From Laburnicola sp. R22_1 (Eukaryota; Ascomycota; Dothideomycetes; Pleosporales; Didymosphaeriaceae), in NCBI GenBank assembly GCA_014281115.1, contig JACONQ010000007.1, positions 2,604,001 to 2,668,000 on the forward strand: 64,000 bases of DNA, given 5' to 3'. The notes below the pieces were generated by a model, which did not search any database, was not told the origin of the DNA, and saw nothing but the letters and a program-made list of their open reading frames with translations. Made by a program: the position numbers and the translations under genes. This document shows, piece after piece, positions 49,607 to 60,744 of the stretch (positions are counted from its first letter, which is position 1; every line of letters starts with the position of its first letter).

Positions 49607-52600
49607 CTATAGCGCAAGGCCGGTTCCGTCGCCGCTCCAACGGTACAGGCTGAGCATTTCACGGCGCCGGAGCTGTGCAAATTCGGCATGTTCGTCCATG
49701 CCGCGACCACGCACCTGCTGCAAAGCCGAGCGCATTACTTTCCGGAAATTTCTCTGCATTGTTTGGTCAGCATGATCGATCTTATTTTCCGAGATTGTGG
49801 GCAATGATGCATGTGCGACAATTGTAACGGGGGAAAATGAGGCTGAATGCAGGATGTTGGCGTCCTAGACGGGCAATAGGGTGAAAGTGCACACCTGCAT
49901 TCTGGAAACGCGGGGTAGAAGTTGCCTCAAGGGATAATGTTGTGTAGAGGATTGTTGTAGGCTTACCTGGTATTCGGTATTTAGAGTGACGATGCATGCT
50001 TCATGCGCGCGAACAATCGTCTCACAGGCCTTGACGACATTTGGATTCGCCTCGCCTTGGAGCTTGTCGGCTATCAAGAGCAGGAGAAAACTTCCCTGCA
50101 ACAGATATATGCCAAAGAAAAAAGGCATGAAACTGAGGTCGGGATCAAGTTCGAGTATCTCATTCAGCGCTTCGGCAGCTGAGACTGCGTGTCCTGTAGC
50201 GTCAATGAAGCTCTGAGACGATATCCATAGATCATTGTCGTCAAGTAGGGAAATAGGATCCCACTTCCCATTGAGCAGAATGTGAAGGGTATGCATAATG
50301 TGTGTGCCATAAGCGACCACGATTCTTGCCCGCATGAGCGACTCTTGAGCTCTAGAGGTCGTCGAATTGACGGATCTGGCTGAAGGTGTTCCTGGGTGGA
50401 TTGGCTCGTGAACTTCTGCGTTTGCCTCGGCGATAGCTCTTGCCTTCAATTCCTGAAGCGACTGGCCATAACCCTGTAATTGTCGGGTAATTTCCGCCGC
50501 GTGTTCGTCCCAGTTCGTCTTGGAGCCAAAGCGCGGATGGTTCCTCGCATGGTGGACTTCGACGATTTCGCCCAGGATACTCATCAGAGGGAGAAAGAAT
50601 CCAAATGTGGATGTCCCAGTACACTCGTATATGGGTCCTGTGCTTCGTCGAACGGTAGGACCTGAGAAAGATTGAGCGGAATTCCCAAAGAGAGCGGCAG
50701 CGGGTGATTGCCATACGTCATCAGAAACAGGTGTCTGTAAATCACTGCACTCAATATCGAGCAGTGACAGTGGCCTGTTGTAGCACAGTGCTAGGTGCCG
50801 ATCTACGGTATAGAGCATCCACCAGACGCGTCGTCGCTCTTCTCGCTGCTCTTCTGTGAGATTGATAGGGGTATTCTGACCAGACGAAGGTCCGCCAACG
50901 TGGTCAGAGTTGAGTTCAGATTGAGAATCCGGACTTTCCTCGGGGGGTGGTGTCAATGGCACCTCCTTGCTAAGCTTCAGCTCCCTGGCCAAACTCCACG
51001 CCGCGTTCCACCATCGCAGAGATGCTGCCTTGTACTCACTCGCACTTATGACGACTGCAAGATTAGCGTACGTGCAGACATCGTCAATGCCTCCTGGAGC
51101 GCCTGCGGAACTGGCTGCATAGCTTCTTTGCCACACATCTTCGCCCGGCAATCCTATTTCCGGATCTTGCGTCGAGATGCCAAAGTTGTTCATTGTTGCG
51201 CCAGCACTAAATGTCGGACTGGCATCCTCGCCTTGTGATTGATGGACGAGAGGTTTGAGGAGAGATATGGTCAGGTTGATAAGTTTCTCCGACAGCTGGC
51301 TCCGTGCCGATGGCGATGACGCTAGGTACGGCGACTCGCTTGTCAAACATCCGATCCAAAGCATGCTAGCGAGCAACGCAGGGCTACACACGCGTGGGTC
51401 GTTGTGTCGCAAGAACGACTCCTTCCGGAAGACGTAACAGAGCACGTAGGGGCTGGTGGGTTGCATGAAGGCAGTGCTGGAGCTTTGGAAATAGAGCTCT
51501 AGCAAATCGCACGCCAACGATGGTGGCATTATGTTCGTGAGATGGGGCACTAGGGGCGCAAGAACCGGGTATCTCAGTTGTTGAGAAGTGGATGCGTGTG
51601 CGCTTGGGTATACTGTAGCAGACGGAGACGGCAGGGACAACCAGCTCGGGGAGCCAGAAGCGGGCGAGGTACCAATGTAGCTGGGCAGAGGAGACTCTGC
51701 GTGAGGCATCCTAAAGTTGTTCGGAGGTGCTTGCGCACTCTGTGGACTCATCATCTCGTACGGGCTCTGTGCGTACTCGGAGGGGATGATAGGATGCATC
51801 ATCTGGTTCATCTGGTGCGGTTGTTGATAGGCACGATTGAAGTCGTCCATGGGCGCATATTCGGAGATGGTATGGTTGTGCATGGGCAAGCCTTGAGTCT
51901 GGATCCGCGGTGGCTGCATGGGGTGATGCATGCCTTCGCCCATCTGGTGCCCGGGGATGGAGTCAATGGCGCTCATGCTCATCGTCCGTGATACTGGATT
52001 CACGCCCTGATACATGGCTGCGCTGTCCATGTCACGAGTGGTAGCAATGCTAGCAGAACGACCGGGAGGGGGGAGGCTGGGTGGAGGCAATTCAGGTAGC
52101 GGTCGCTGGCCTTCTGGCATTTCGGCGTTTGGGGAAGACTCCTTCTGCTCATCGGCGAGACCATTGCTGCGTGACTGAGGGCTTCCCGAGGCCGATTCAC
52201 CCGAGGGCAGTGCTGTTCCATTTGCTACGGCGGCAGCAGCCGCCGCCGCGAGGTCCTTTCGCGAGGCCTTCCCGCGCTTCCTGCGCTCGCGCATGTACTC
52301 ACACCCAAGGCCGAATTCTGCGATGTGGTTAGTTAGTATCGAAGCAACGCCACCAGCTGTCAAACCCGCTTGGTGGAGCTTGGTGGAACCGTACCTATAC
52401 AGTGGGCACACTACGCGACGTTAGCAAGTGCTCATCACGCCAACGCCAGTTACTCACCGGTGCCTTTCCGTCGCACTTGGTCCTCAACTGATTACACTGA
52501 TCACACGCCCGGCTGATCCTGCGTCGTACGGGCCCTGCAGCGGAGGCACCGCGTCCGTGGAGCATGGCATCCCTCTGGTTTCGAGGGGCTGCAGCCAGAG

Positions 52601-52805
52601 GTCCGCTCGCGTAGGGCAAACGGTGTTGCTTGACGAGGCCCTTGGCCGTGGGCAGGACATGGCGGTTTTGATGGAACTGCATCGCGTACTGCGAGGTGTG
52701 GGCCAGGGCATCGAGCGGTGACGGGCCCATGTGCTGGGCAGCATAGTGGTGTTGATGCTGCAGCGGCGGCGGGAACTGGTCGTATTGGTGGAGGCTGGTA
52801 GACAT
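49607..52805 (-). CDS. xlnR: XlnR/XYR1-type Zn2Cys6 transcriptional activator
   Basis: Four exons: 52805-52458, 52410-52395 (16 nt), 52317-49967 and 49753-49607, with introns of 47, 77 and 213 bp, all GT-AG. Together they give 954 codons (953 aa), close to the family size of about 870-950. The zinc cluster, residues 101-127, has the form CX2CX6CX5CX2CX6C and is preceded by RRRISRA, followed by [20 protein letters not shown]. The fungal_trans region holds [14 protein letters not shown] and [20 protein letters not shown]. The C-terminus, in its own exon, reads [17 protein letters not shown]...[12 protein letters not shown]. The family activates xylanase, cellulase and pentose catabolism genes in the nucleus. 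The start at 52805 ([11 protein letters not shown]) fits the family start; an upstream in-frame start at 53099 is less likely. No RIP damage is seen. Confidence 0.93.
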
Positions 52806-55800
52806 GATGCTTCTAGCGCCGTCAGCGGCCTCGGCCACACGTGCACCACTCGGTAGCGGATAGGGCTCAATGGCGGCGGTGGTGAATGGGACTTGGTCTG
52901 CGAGGAGGCCGGATGGGCGACAGCAGGGAGAGGAGAGCACAGTAAGCGGCGAGGCGAGGCAGAGGGTCAGCACCAGGCTGAGGAGTGTCCAGATGTCGTC
53001 AGGACGGAGGGCTGGACTGGATGTGGATGCTGGATGCTGGATCTGCAGGTCAGAGGTGCACGCTGCTCTTTTGACTCGCGCCCGTGTCCCTGAGTACAAT
53101 ATAGGTCGCTGCCGGCCGCTGGCCTCTCCGCGGCGAGCCAGGTCAGGTCTTAGTGGTGCCCGCGGGGTATAGCACAGCTGCGAGTGCTTGCGTGCTGGGG
53201 GTGGCCAATACCGGATGGCATGGGCAGCGACCTCCCATCTCCGGGTCTGCTAGCTGCGTCGCGCGTCAGAAAACCGCTGGGCCGCATGGGCTGGCTCTGC
53301 AAACGAGATGGCGGTGGTGTTCTGTGCTGGCCCGGCCATCACGCCTCAGCAGTCACCCCGGCACGCCTCCAGGGACCCCGGTGCAGCGCAACGCTTCCAC
53401 GTTAAGCACAGGGCACAAGGCCGCTTGATCGTCGGTGCCGCGAGCTTGAGCGGATGCACCCCAAGCTGCTCGCCGCATCAGGGCCCGTAATCAAAAGAGA
53501 TATTGCTTGATCGGTGCCATCCCGACCCTATATGCGGCCGTTATAAGACGCCCATACCATACCGATGCCGGCTCGAGGTACCGTTTTGTACCCCCCGTAC
53601 CGCCACAGCCCCCTCGTCGTCGCTCGATTCTCTGGCCGTGGACGAAACGGCCCCTGCCATGATTGGCCCTCGCAGCCCGCTTCTGTGCATCTGCCAGCAG
53701 GACCGCCCGGTCATGGCACGCCTCCTGTCGCCGCCCTCCGCTGGCTCCCGTGTCGGTCCAGTAGATGGTGTGCATGCACCCGAGTCGAGTCCTCCAACGG
53801 CGACGACACTCCAGTTGCGCTTCCCCAGCCTGCGACCGGCAGCGATTCATGGCCGCCGTCCGCCACTTCCTGCCTGGCGGTCATACCCCATCCCGGTGAA
53901 TAGCCCGTCTCGTCAGCCTTCCGCTGGCAGCCTGTGCGGATCAGCATTTCATCCAGAATTCTCCCTAGAGAAGCCGGCGGGCATGAATCAATGCTGGTGA
54001 TGCGCCGATGGGATCGGTCTCAGGCCTGTCCAAAACGCTTCGATCATCTGGAGCCGACCCCAGAAACACGTCGCTTGTGAACAATTACTCGAGGGCGCGC
54101 GCATGATAATGCCTTCCATTATGGATTTCACTAGGTAATGCATATTGTGAAAATCCTCAGTCACCTGCAAGCCTTTCGCCAGAGTGGGTCGGTGGAGAGG
54201 CTGGCTGCAACAGCTCTGGTCTATAATACCTCAATTATCATATGAGATCCAGAATGGGAGCTCACGGCACAGCCATGTCAGCCAGCGTGTCTTAGCCGGC
54301 AGCCGCCTATAGCAACGCAAGCAGCGTGCGAGGGCAGACGACGCCCTTAGAAACACTGGTCCGTTGCCGTCCTTAGTGATCGTGTTCGCTCCGAGGCCAG
54401 CCCAAACGGCCATCTCGATGGTATATCTACTGTAGTAAGAGCTAGCCAGAGAGCGCCAAATCTGGCCCGACTACTAATTAAGGGAATGGCGCCCTTGAAG
54501 CCAGCGGATCGCTCCGCAATTTCAGTGCTGGGCATTCGGCTTTACCCCCATTCACTTCTTTGACAGCTTGGCGGCCTTTGCTGCAGGAACGTCAGTCGAG
54601 AGCGCTGAGAAAATTTGGTTGCGCTGCCGGGCCCATCCCTCCTGGCGATCAATAGCGCAGCTCTGTCTGTAACGAGGAGGTGTACGCATGCTCTCGGCAA
54701 TTCATGAGAGAACCTTTGTTCCAATTATCCAAGGAAGACTCAGTTCCGAGGCTTCCAACGTCGAACAATGCACTGAACGCGGAAGGGCATAAATTTGTGA
54801 AGGCGTGTGAATGACGACGACGCTTTGCTGCAGAGCGTCTCAATTGCTGGGTGTCCAAGCGTCAAGGCTCTTGAAGATCTGCTAGGTTTAAAATCGCCTC
54901 GCAAGGGGAAGAAGGATTACCGGCCCAGGCCTGTTCGAGAACGGGTGCTTTTCTCCGTCTGCCGTTTGTTCTCAAACAAGCGACCTCAGGTGAACCGTTC
55001 GCGGTCGGTTGCTTGTTGCGGCGTTCCATTACGAAGGTAGGTTTGCGAGGATCGGTAAAGCGGCAGATGTACCGGACTCCAGTCTTTTACGCACATAGTG
55101 ACCACTGACGCAACCGACGCGAAACGAGAGAACAGGGAACGGAGACGTCGACCAGGATCGCTGCCTGCCACCGGTCTAGGCCGAGAAGTGTTAGCGCCCA
55201 CTTGGTCCTCCGATACCGTGCGTAACGGCCCAGCTAGTCTACACGTGGGTAAGCGAAGCCACAATCTGTTGGAGGTGCATTGAATTGCAACCAATGGCAA
55301 TTTTCGAATTTGGGACTTGGTCTGAGACTCTGAGGAGAGCACGCTGCCTTGACTCCCTGTGCGCGCTGCATGACGCGCCATGCCAGTGCAGTACTTTTAG
55401 AGTAACGGCATTTGCATCTGCCGTACGCAAACTAGGACCCTGGGGGGGAGCTAGTTGATTCGTAAAGCCGAGCTGACATGACGTTGCCGCGATACTTTCC
55501 AAGACGAAAGAAGGAATCTGGTCGCATTGGGGGCGGTCGCCTCGCCCGTTACGCCAGTTGAAAGGCCCCATTTTCCACTTTAGGGAGGTACGTCTCGAAA
55601 GGGGACCAGGAGGAAAGTATGTGAGGAGGGCAATCCCTCACACTCGATATTCCGCATAGTCAAGAGCTTGGGTCGTCGGGTGAGGCCGATCTTCAGTCGG
55701 CAGCGTTGACGATGAAGCACTAGGCATTGGACTGATCCTTTGTGTGTTGTGTGTTCAAGGGCGTGTACATGTGCCCAAGGCATTATCACCGACGTCGGAC

Positions 55801-56570
55801 GAAGAATCTCGACAGAGGCCCTTGCCTCCAAAAGTGGATCGGTACTTGGTGATAAAGGATTAGGATCTGCCGAGAGTTGAACGTGCGCTGATGCTCGACT
55901 CCTCGCACACCACTACTGCAAAGCCGTGACGGATGGAGGAGCACTGAGTGCGCCGGAAAGACGTGGAACTCCTATTCCTGGACATGGCCGTGGTCGTGGT
56001 CGGAGTCGTGTGAAATACTGCTCTCTGTATGGCTGGCCTCTCCATGAAGCCCCTTCCTCGTTGAAGACTGCATGGACATTCCTGGTGAACGCAAGTGTCA
56101 ATACAATGTTTCCTGTGCTCTCTGCACAGGTAAGTCCACAGTCGCACGCGCTTTGATGAAGACCTATCTCAGTCGTCGTCCGATAACGGAATCTGCAGGG
56201 CGGCCACGCTGTTGGAGGGGGCTCGTTGAGCTCGGGAGCTGAACATTGCGATCCAACAGCAAGAGCCAATTCCCCCAGTAAGATGTCGACTGCAGAATGG
56301 GAGACGTGGTAGGTAATAATGGTGTTCTTCGTAGGTCTTCATCTGCGACATGGTGAGTCCAGGGAGATCGTGGGCGTGGGAAAGCGCGACGGACCTACAC
56401 GCTTGGCCCGATCGGTCGTAGCTCCGACGTCACCCCGCTGGCGGGGGCTTCACAACGCCAAAATTAACTGCACCCAAACACAATACGATCCTACATGGGT
56501 GCCCTCTCGGATCTTCCCAATCCTCAATCAATATATTTTCGCACAGGCCAATCGCGTCTGCGCCATCATC
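52806..56570. other. 3.8-kb divergent intergenic region, xlnR and ALDH promoters
   Basis: The two flanking genes are transcribed away from each other. No open frame here resembles a known protein; the longest (165 codons, 53503-54000, +) is low-complexity Pro/Arg/Ser and looks spurious. A long upstream region is common for major fungal regulators. I cannot place individual operator sites with confidence. Confidence 0.5.
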
Positions 56571-58075
56571 ATGTCCGTCGAAACCATCACGACCATCTCC
56601 CCAGTGACCAACAAGGCAATTCTCACCCGCAGTGGCCTGTCAGATGCTGATCTCCTGTCCATCCCAGAGACAGCTGCCCGGGCTTTTGAATCATATCGCC
56701 GCACCTCTCTCGCCGACAGACAGGCAATCGTCAAGAAAGCCCTGAAACTGCTCAATGAACGCCAGGATGCATTGGGCAAGGAGCTTACCGAGCAGATGGG
56801 CCGTCCTATCGCGTATACACCCATAGAGGTCACTACTGCCGTAGCCCGCGGCGAGTATATGCTCAAGATCAGCGGAGAAGCTCTGAAAGAGACCGAGGGC
56901 GAAGCAGAGAAGGGCTTCAAGCGCTACATCAAGAAGCTCGCCGTGGGACCTGTTTTGATCCTTTTTCCGTGGAACGTTCGTATACCAAGGAATCGTAATA
57001 GTCAACATGAGCTGATTGATATGCAGTACCCCTATCTAACACTCGTAAATTCTCTGGTTCCTGCATTGTTGGCGGGCAATTCTGTGATCCTCAAGCCATC
57101 GCCACAGACACCAACAAGCGCTGAGCGGATCAAGGAAGTCTTCACTGAAGCTGGGCTACCTGAGGGTGTGCTTCAGATTTTCCATAGCGGATCCATCTCT
57201 CAGATCGAAGCCATAGCGCGGTCGCCACAGGTTCAGCTAGTGTGCTTCACTGGCTCTGTCGCCAACGGACTCGCTCTACAAACCGCCGCAAGAGACCGAG
57301 TACCCATTCGTATCGGGCTTGAGTTGGGTGGCAAAGACCCCGCCTACATTCGATCTGATGTCGATATCCAGTGGGCCGCCGAAGAAATTGTTGACGGCTC
57401 TGTCTTCAATTCCGGTCAAAGCTGTTGCAGCGTGGAGCGTGTCTATGTTGACGAAAACATCCATGATGCATTTGTCACCGCTGTTCAGGAGGTGCTTAAG
57501 GGCTACAAACTCGGGGACCCCATGGAGAAGCAGACGAATGTTGGACCCGTCGTGTCCAAACGTTCTGTCGATACCATCCGCTCGCATATAGAAGACGCTC
57601 TTGAGAAGGGTGCGAAAGATTTAACCCCGGAGAACGAGACATTCCAATCTCCTCCACCAGACGGCAATTTCGTTGCTCCCATCCTGCTGACCAATGTGGA
57701 CCACAACATGGCTGTGATGACCGAAGAAACGTTCGGTCCAGTGATCCCGGTCATGAAGGTCAAGAATGATGCCGAAGCTATCAAGCTTATGAATGATAGT
57801 CAGTTCGGTCTGACAGCGAGCATCTGGACCAAAGACGTGAGCAAGGGGCATGAGCTCGCCGATGACGTCGAAGCTGGAACCGTGTTCGTAAATCGATGCG
57901 ATTATCCTGCTCCTGTAAGTAGCACCGGTTTCCCCTTATTTTCATGTGCTGACAACAGTAGGATCTCGCATGGGTAGGGTGGAAGAATTCTGGAAAGGGC
58001 CAGACGCTTTCCAAGTTTGGGTTCGATCAATTTGTCAAGCTAAAGAGCTACCACATCAAAGATTATCCGAAATAG
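56571..58075 (+). CDS. aldehyde dehydrogenase, NAD(P)-dependent family
   Basis: Exons 56571-56975, 57027-57914 and 57962-58075 give 469 codons (468 aa), a normal length for the family. Introns of 51 and 47 bp are GT-AG and phase 0. The first has no stop and a length divisible by three, so the frame also reads through it. Conserved sites: FPWN (catalytic Asn, end of exon 1), FTGS near residue 211, LELGGKDP (catalytic Glu) and NSGQSCCS (catalytic Cys), then EETFGPVIPV and GWKNSGKG near the C-terminus. The enzyme oxidises an aldehyde to the acid in the cytosol; the substrate cannot be told from the sequence. No signal peptide is visible. ATG 56571 (MSVETITTISPVT) was preferred over an upstream in-frame start at 56319, which adds an unconserved leader. 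Confidence 0.93.
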
Positions 58076-59041
58076 ATGTCGTTGCATGATGCGGTATGAC
58101 AAACCTACCAAATTTCATGTTCTCGCTACAAAAGTTGACAACCGAGACATGCATTTGTCTGATCTGTCAGCTAACCTCTTCAAGGGTTCATGCAGCTAGC
58201 TGAAGGACAACGAAACACTCATGACGTTGGGGTGCGGGTAGATGTTGCGCAAGGTAGTAGCAATTGAGCAGTACATACGCGCTTGTGGACGTCCTTCATT
58301 CGCCCAGTGGAACCGGCCGTCTCATAAATGCAGCCTCAATATTGCTATTCTCCCAAAATGGCAAGGCAGATCATTGCCTCGTCGCGTCTTAAACACGCGT
58401 CTGGTACCTGAGTGAAGAATGCGCACCATATGCAAGGTCGGTGACACAACGGGACGCGACCGCGGAAACCTAGCAAAGGATTTCGCGCTGTCCAACGTCA
58501 CGCTTTGCGCCTGTCTGACGGTGCTGCAGCCCAGTTTTGGACGTCTCATCTATTTCTATCTTCGCTTTTCTTATACCTGCCTGGCTTTGCTACCATGTCT
58601 AGAGGTCTCGTCTTTTGCCCAACGCTGAACAGCGCGTCAACGGCATGTTGCCTGTCCAACATTCCAATCCGCAAAGTTTTCCTCTTTACGAACCTAGGAA
58701 TGTGGAACCTTAGCATTGTCTCGCCAGTGCAAGGAATTTATCCCTCCCTCCATCGCGTGGCAAACTCATCACTTGGGAAACAGTCTCATACCGGTTCCTT
58801 TAAAAGGCTCTGTCCACGGTGGCCCAGATTTCCTTTCCGCCCACTTCCACCCATCCATCATCGAGGACCTGAATTTTCAGTGCATCGACACTCTGCTGTC
58901 TTTTCCATTAGCGGTCTTTTGTTCCCTTGTGTTATCATTGTCCTCCCCTACAGCGTGGGTTCTGCTTAGTCGTTACTATACCCCTTGCAACTCGTTATTC
59001 GTTTAGACGTGCTCTTGTACTTGGATACCACGCTCAGCAAC
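58076..59041. other. intergenic region after ALDH
   Basis: Open frames of up to 154 codons (58505-58969, +) have no recognisable family. It probably holds the ALDH 3' UTR and the promoter of the next gene. Confidence 0.5.
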
Positions 59042-60045
59042 ATGGCCTTCAAAAATGTTATGGGGAAGGTCAGACGCGCGCTGATTTGTTGCTGGAGGAC
59101 GGAGAAGAGCCGCGCGATGGATATCGTATGTCTCCGTCTCCGACTTTGGAATGAGAATTAGGAAGAGGCTAATCTGAGTGTAGGGTTCTCCGACCGACGT
59201 ACGACGCATGGACATTACGGAGGGGATGCCCAATCTTACAGAGGCCGAGTAAGTCCTGCGAGCTTCTTATTCTCTACGCGTTGAACGTCATTTTGACAGT
59301 CATCCCTTCACCCAGCACAGCGATCTCTTACCTTGAAGTCATCCACGTCACTACAATCCCCCCTATCCCCCTTATCCACCCCTCTTTCTCTTTCCCTATC
59401 CTCCCATCAACCACCCTACTAACACGACCCCACAGCGCCAAATACATCCGCCAAAAAGCCTCCACCGACGCCATCCGCCTCCTCTCCCTCCAATCCCACC
59501 CCCTACCCCAATCACAACCACAACCCCCCGCCTCCCCCTCCCAAACCACACTCACCACCCCCACCCCTTCCCGCCTCCATTCCCCATCCCGCTCCCCTCC
59601 CACCCCCTCCTCAACGCCGCCTCCGCCAACCTCCCCTCCTCGCTGCCCACCCCCACCCGCCTTCCACATGAAAACAATGTGGAAGCGCAACCGCCTGTCG
59701 TCTAGTCTGGCGAGCAGGCGGTCTAGTCTCCGCTCCAGCGCGGGGTACTGTGAGCTTGATGGCGGGGGCAAGAAGGGGAGGGATGAGGGGGTTGTGATGC
59801 TGGATTTGGATTTGGAGATGGAGATGGGGTTTACATTTAAAGAGGAGGATAAGGAGGGGGATAGGGGGAGTGTGGAGAGTGTGGAGGGGTTTGTGGTGCA
59901 GAGGTTGTTTTCGGATGGGGGGATGGGAGTGGGGGAGAAGGGGAGGGGTGGGGTGGCAGGTGGAGATAGAGATGGAGTTGGGGAGGGGGATAGTAGTGAG
60001 AGTGAGATTGATGTTGAGGAGGGGTGGAGAGGAAGCCGCTTGTGA
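59042..60045 (+). CDS. hypothetical protein with Pro-rich middle and acidic Gly-rich tail
   Basis: Exons 59042-59125, 59184-59248 and 59436-60045 join to 253 codons (252 aa). Introns of 58 and 187 bp are GT-AG; the second has a CTAAC branch site. The start context CAACATGG is good. Residues 1-50 look conserved in style: MAFKNVMGKVRRALICCW, then IGSPTDVRRMDI (28-39), then PNLTEAD and KYIRQKAS. The motif I-x-x-P-x-x-x-R-R loosely resembles a CRIB motif, but I would not assert it. The middle is Pro/Ser/Thr-rich and the tail is Gly/Glu/Asp-rich, both probably disordered. Exon 3 switches from C-rich to G-rich on one strand. The function is unknown. A long antisense frame (59328-60287) is a composition effect. 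Confidence 0.7.
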
Positions 60046-60744
60046 AAGTCTGAATGGGTTAGGGGTTCAATATGGTTGTGTTGGAAGCTGGTGGTTGTGG
60101 GGTACCGATTCCCCTTCCCGCTCCAACAACAAGACAACAACAAGACAGACGGCGCGCGCGGGGCGATGGACGCAGATACTGATACTGATATTGATACTGG
60201 TGTATTTGTAGAATGATGGCTGGTGGTGTCTGCCAGAAGCAAGAGAAAAAAAAACGAAAACGAACGAACAAGCAAGGAAACGAACAACGAGCGAGTGGAG
60301 ATTGTAGGAGTAATACGTACGTATACAGGCAGAGAGAAGAATGGGATAGGACATATTGCTTGCGTTTCTATACTGATACGATCATCTCACTATTTATACT
60401 GCTTCACTCTTGATGCGATATGGCGCAATGCTTTCCTTGTAGACATCACATGAGCGGAAGCGGAGCCCTGATATCGCCATCATTCGAAAATGTGCAATGC
60501 GCAAAAACGAGTCGATGATCCCAACGAAGAAATCTAGGAGCATCCACCTCGCTAGATGAGATGAGACACTCTCCGCTATATGCACAACCTACTCTACTCA
60601 AGAAGCTTTTATAACCCACCTGCGGCCGAAGCGCATACCCAACTACTGCTCAAAAGCTCAAAGCATAACACCACCCCACTACCAATATGCTCAAACGCCC
60701 ACAATGCACGCACGCTACATCCGCTTCCCCAATCCATCCACCAC
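60046..60744. other. intergenic region between convergent genes
   Basis: It is the shared 3' region of two convergent genes. It contains a GATACT-type short repeat at 60175-60199 and an A-rich run near 60245. No gene is recognised. Confidence 0.55.

Noticed and set aside
52806..53099. N-terminal extension of XlnR to 53099
   Set aside because: The in-frame extension contains a hydrophobic Leu-rich stretch not typical of the family, and [11 protein letters not shown] at 52805 resembles the usual start.
53503..54000. 165-codon plus-strand ORF upstream of xlnR
   Set aside because: It has Pro/Arg/Ser low complexity and no motif, and equal-length frames exist on both strands.
56319..56570. N-terminal extension of the aldehyde dehydrogenase
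   Set aside because: The extension has no targeting signal and the family alignment begins at MSVETITTISP. It is more likely 5' UTR.
59328..60287. 319-codon minus-strand ORF
   Set aside because: It is the shadow of a skewed exon on the plus strand and is made of Ser/Pro and Gly runs. The spliced plus-strand model has good start, donor, branch and acceptor sites.
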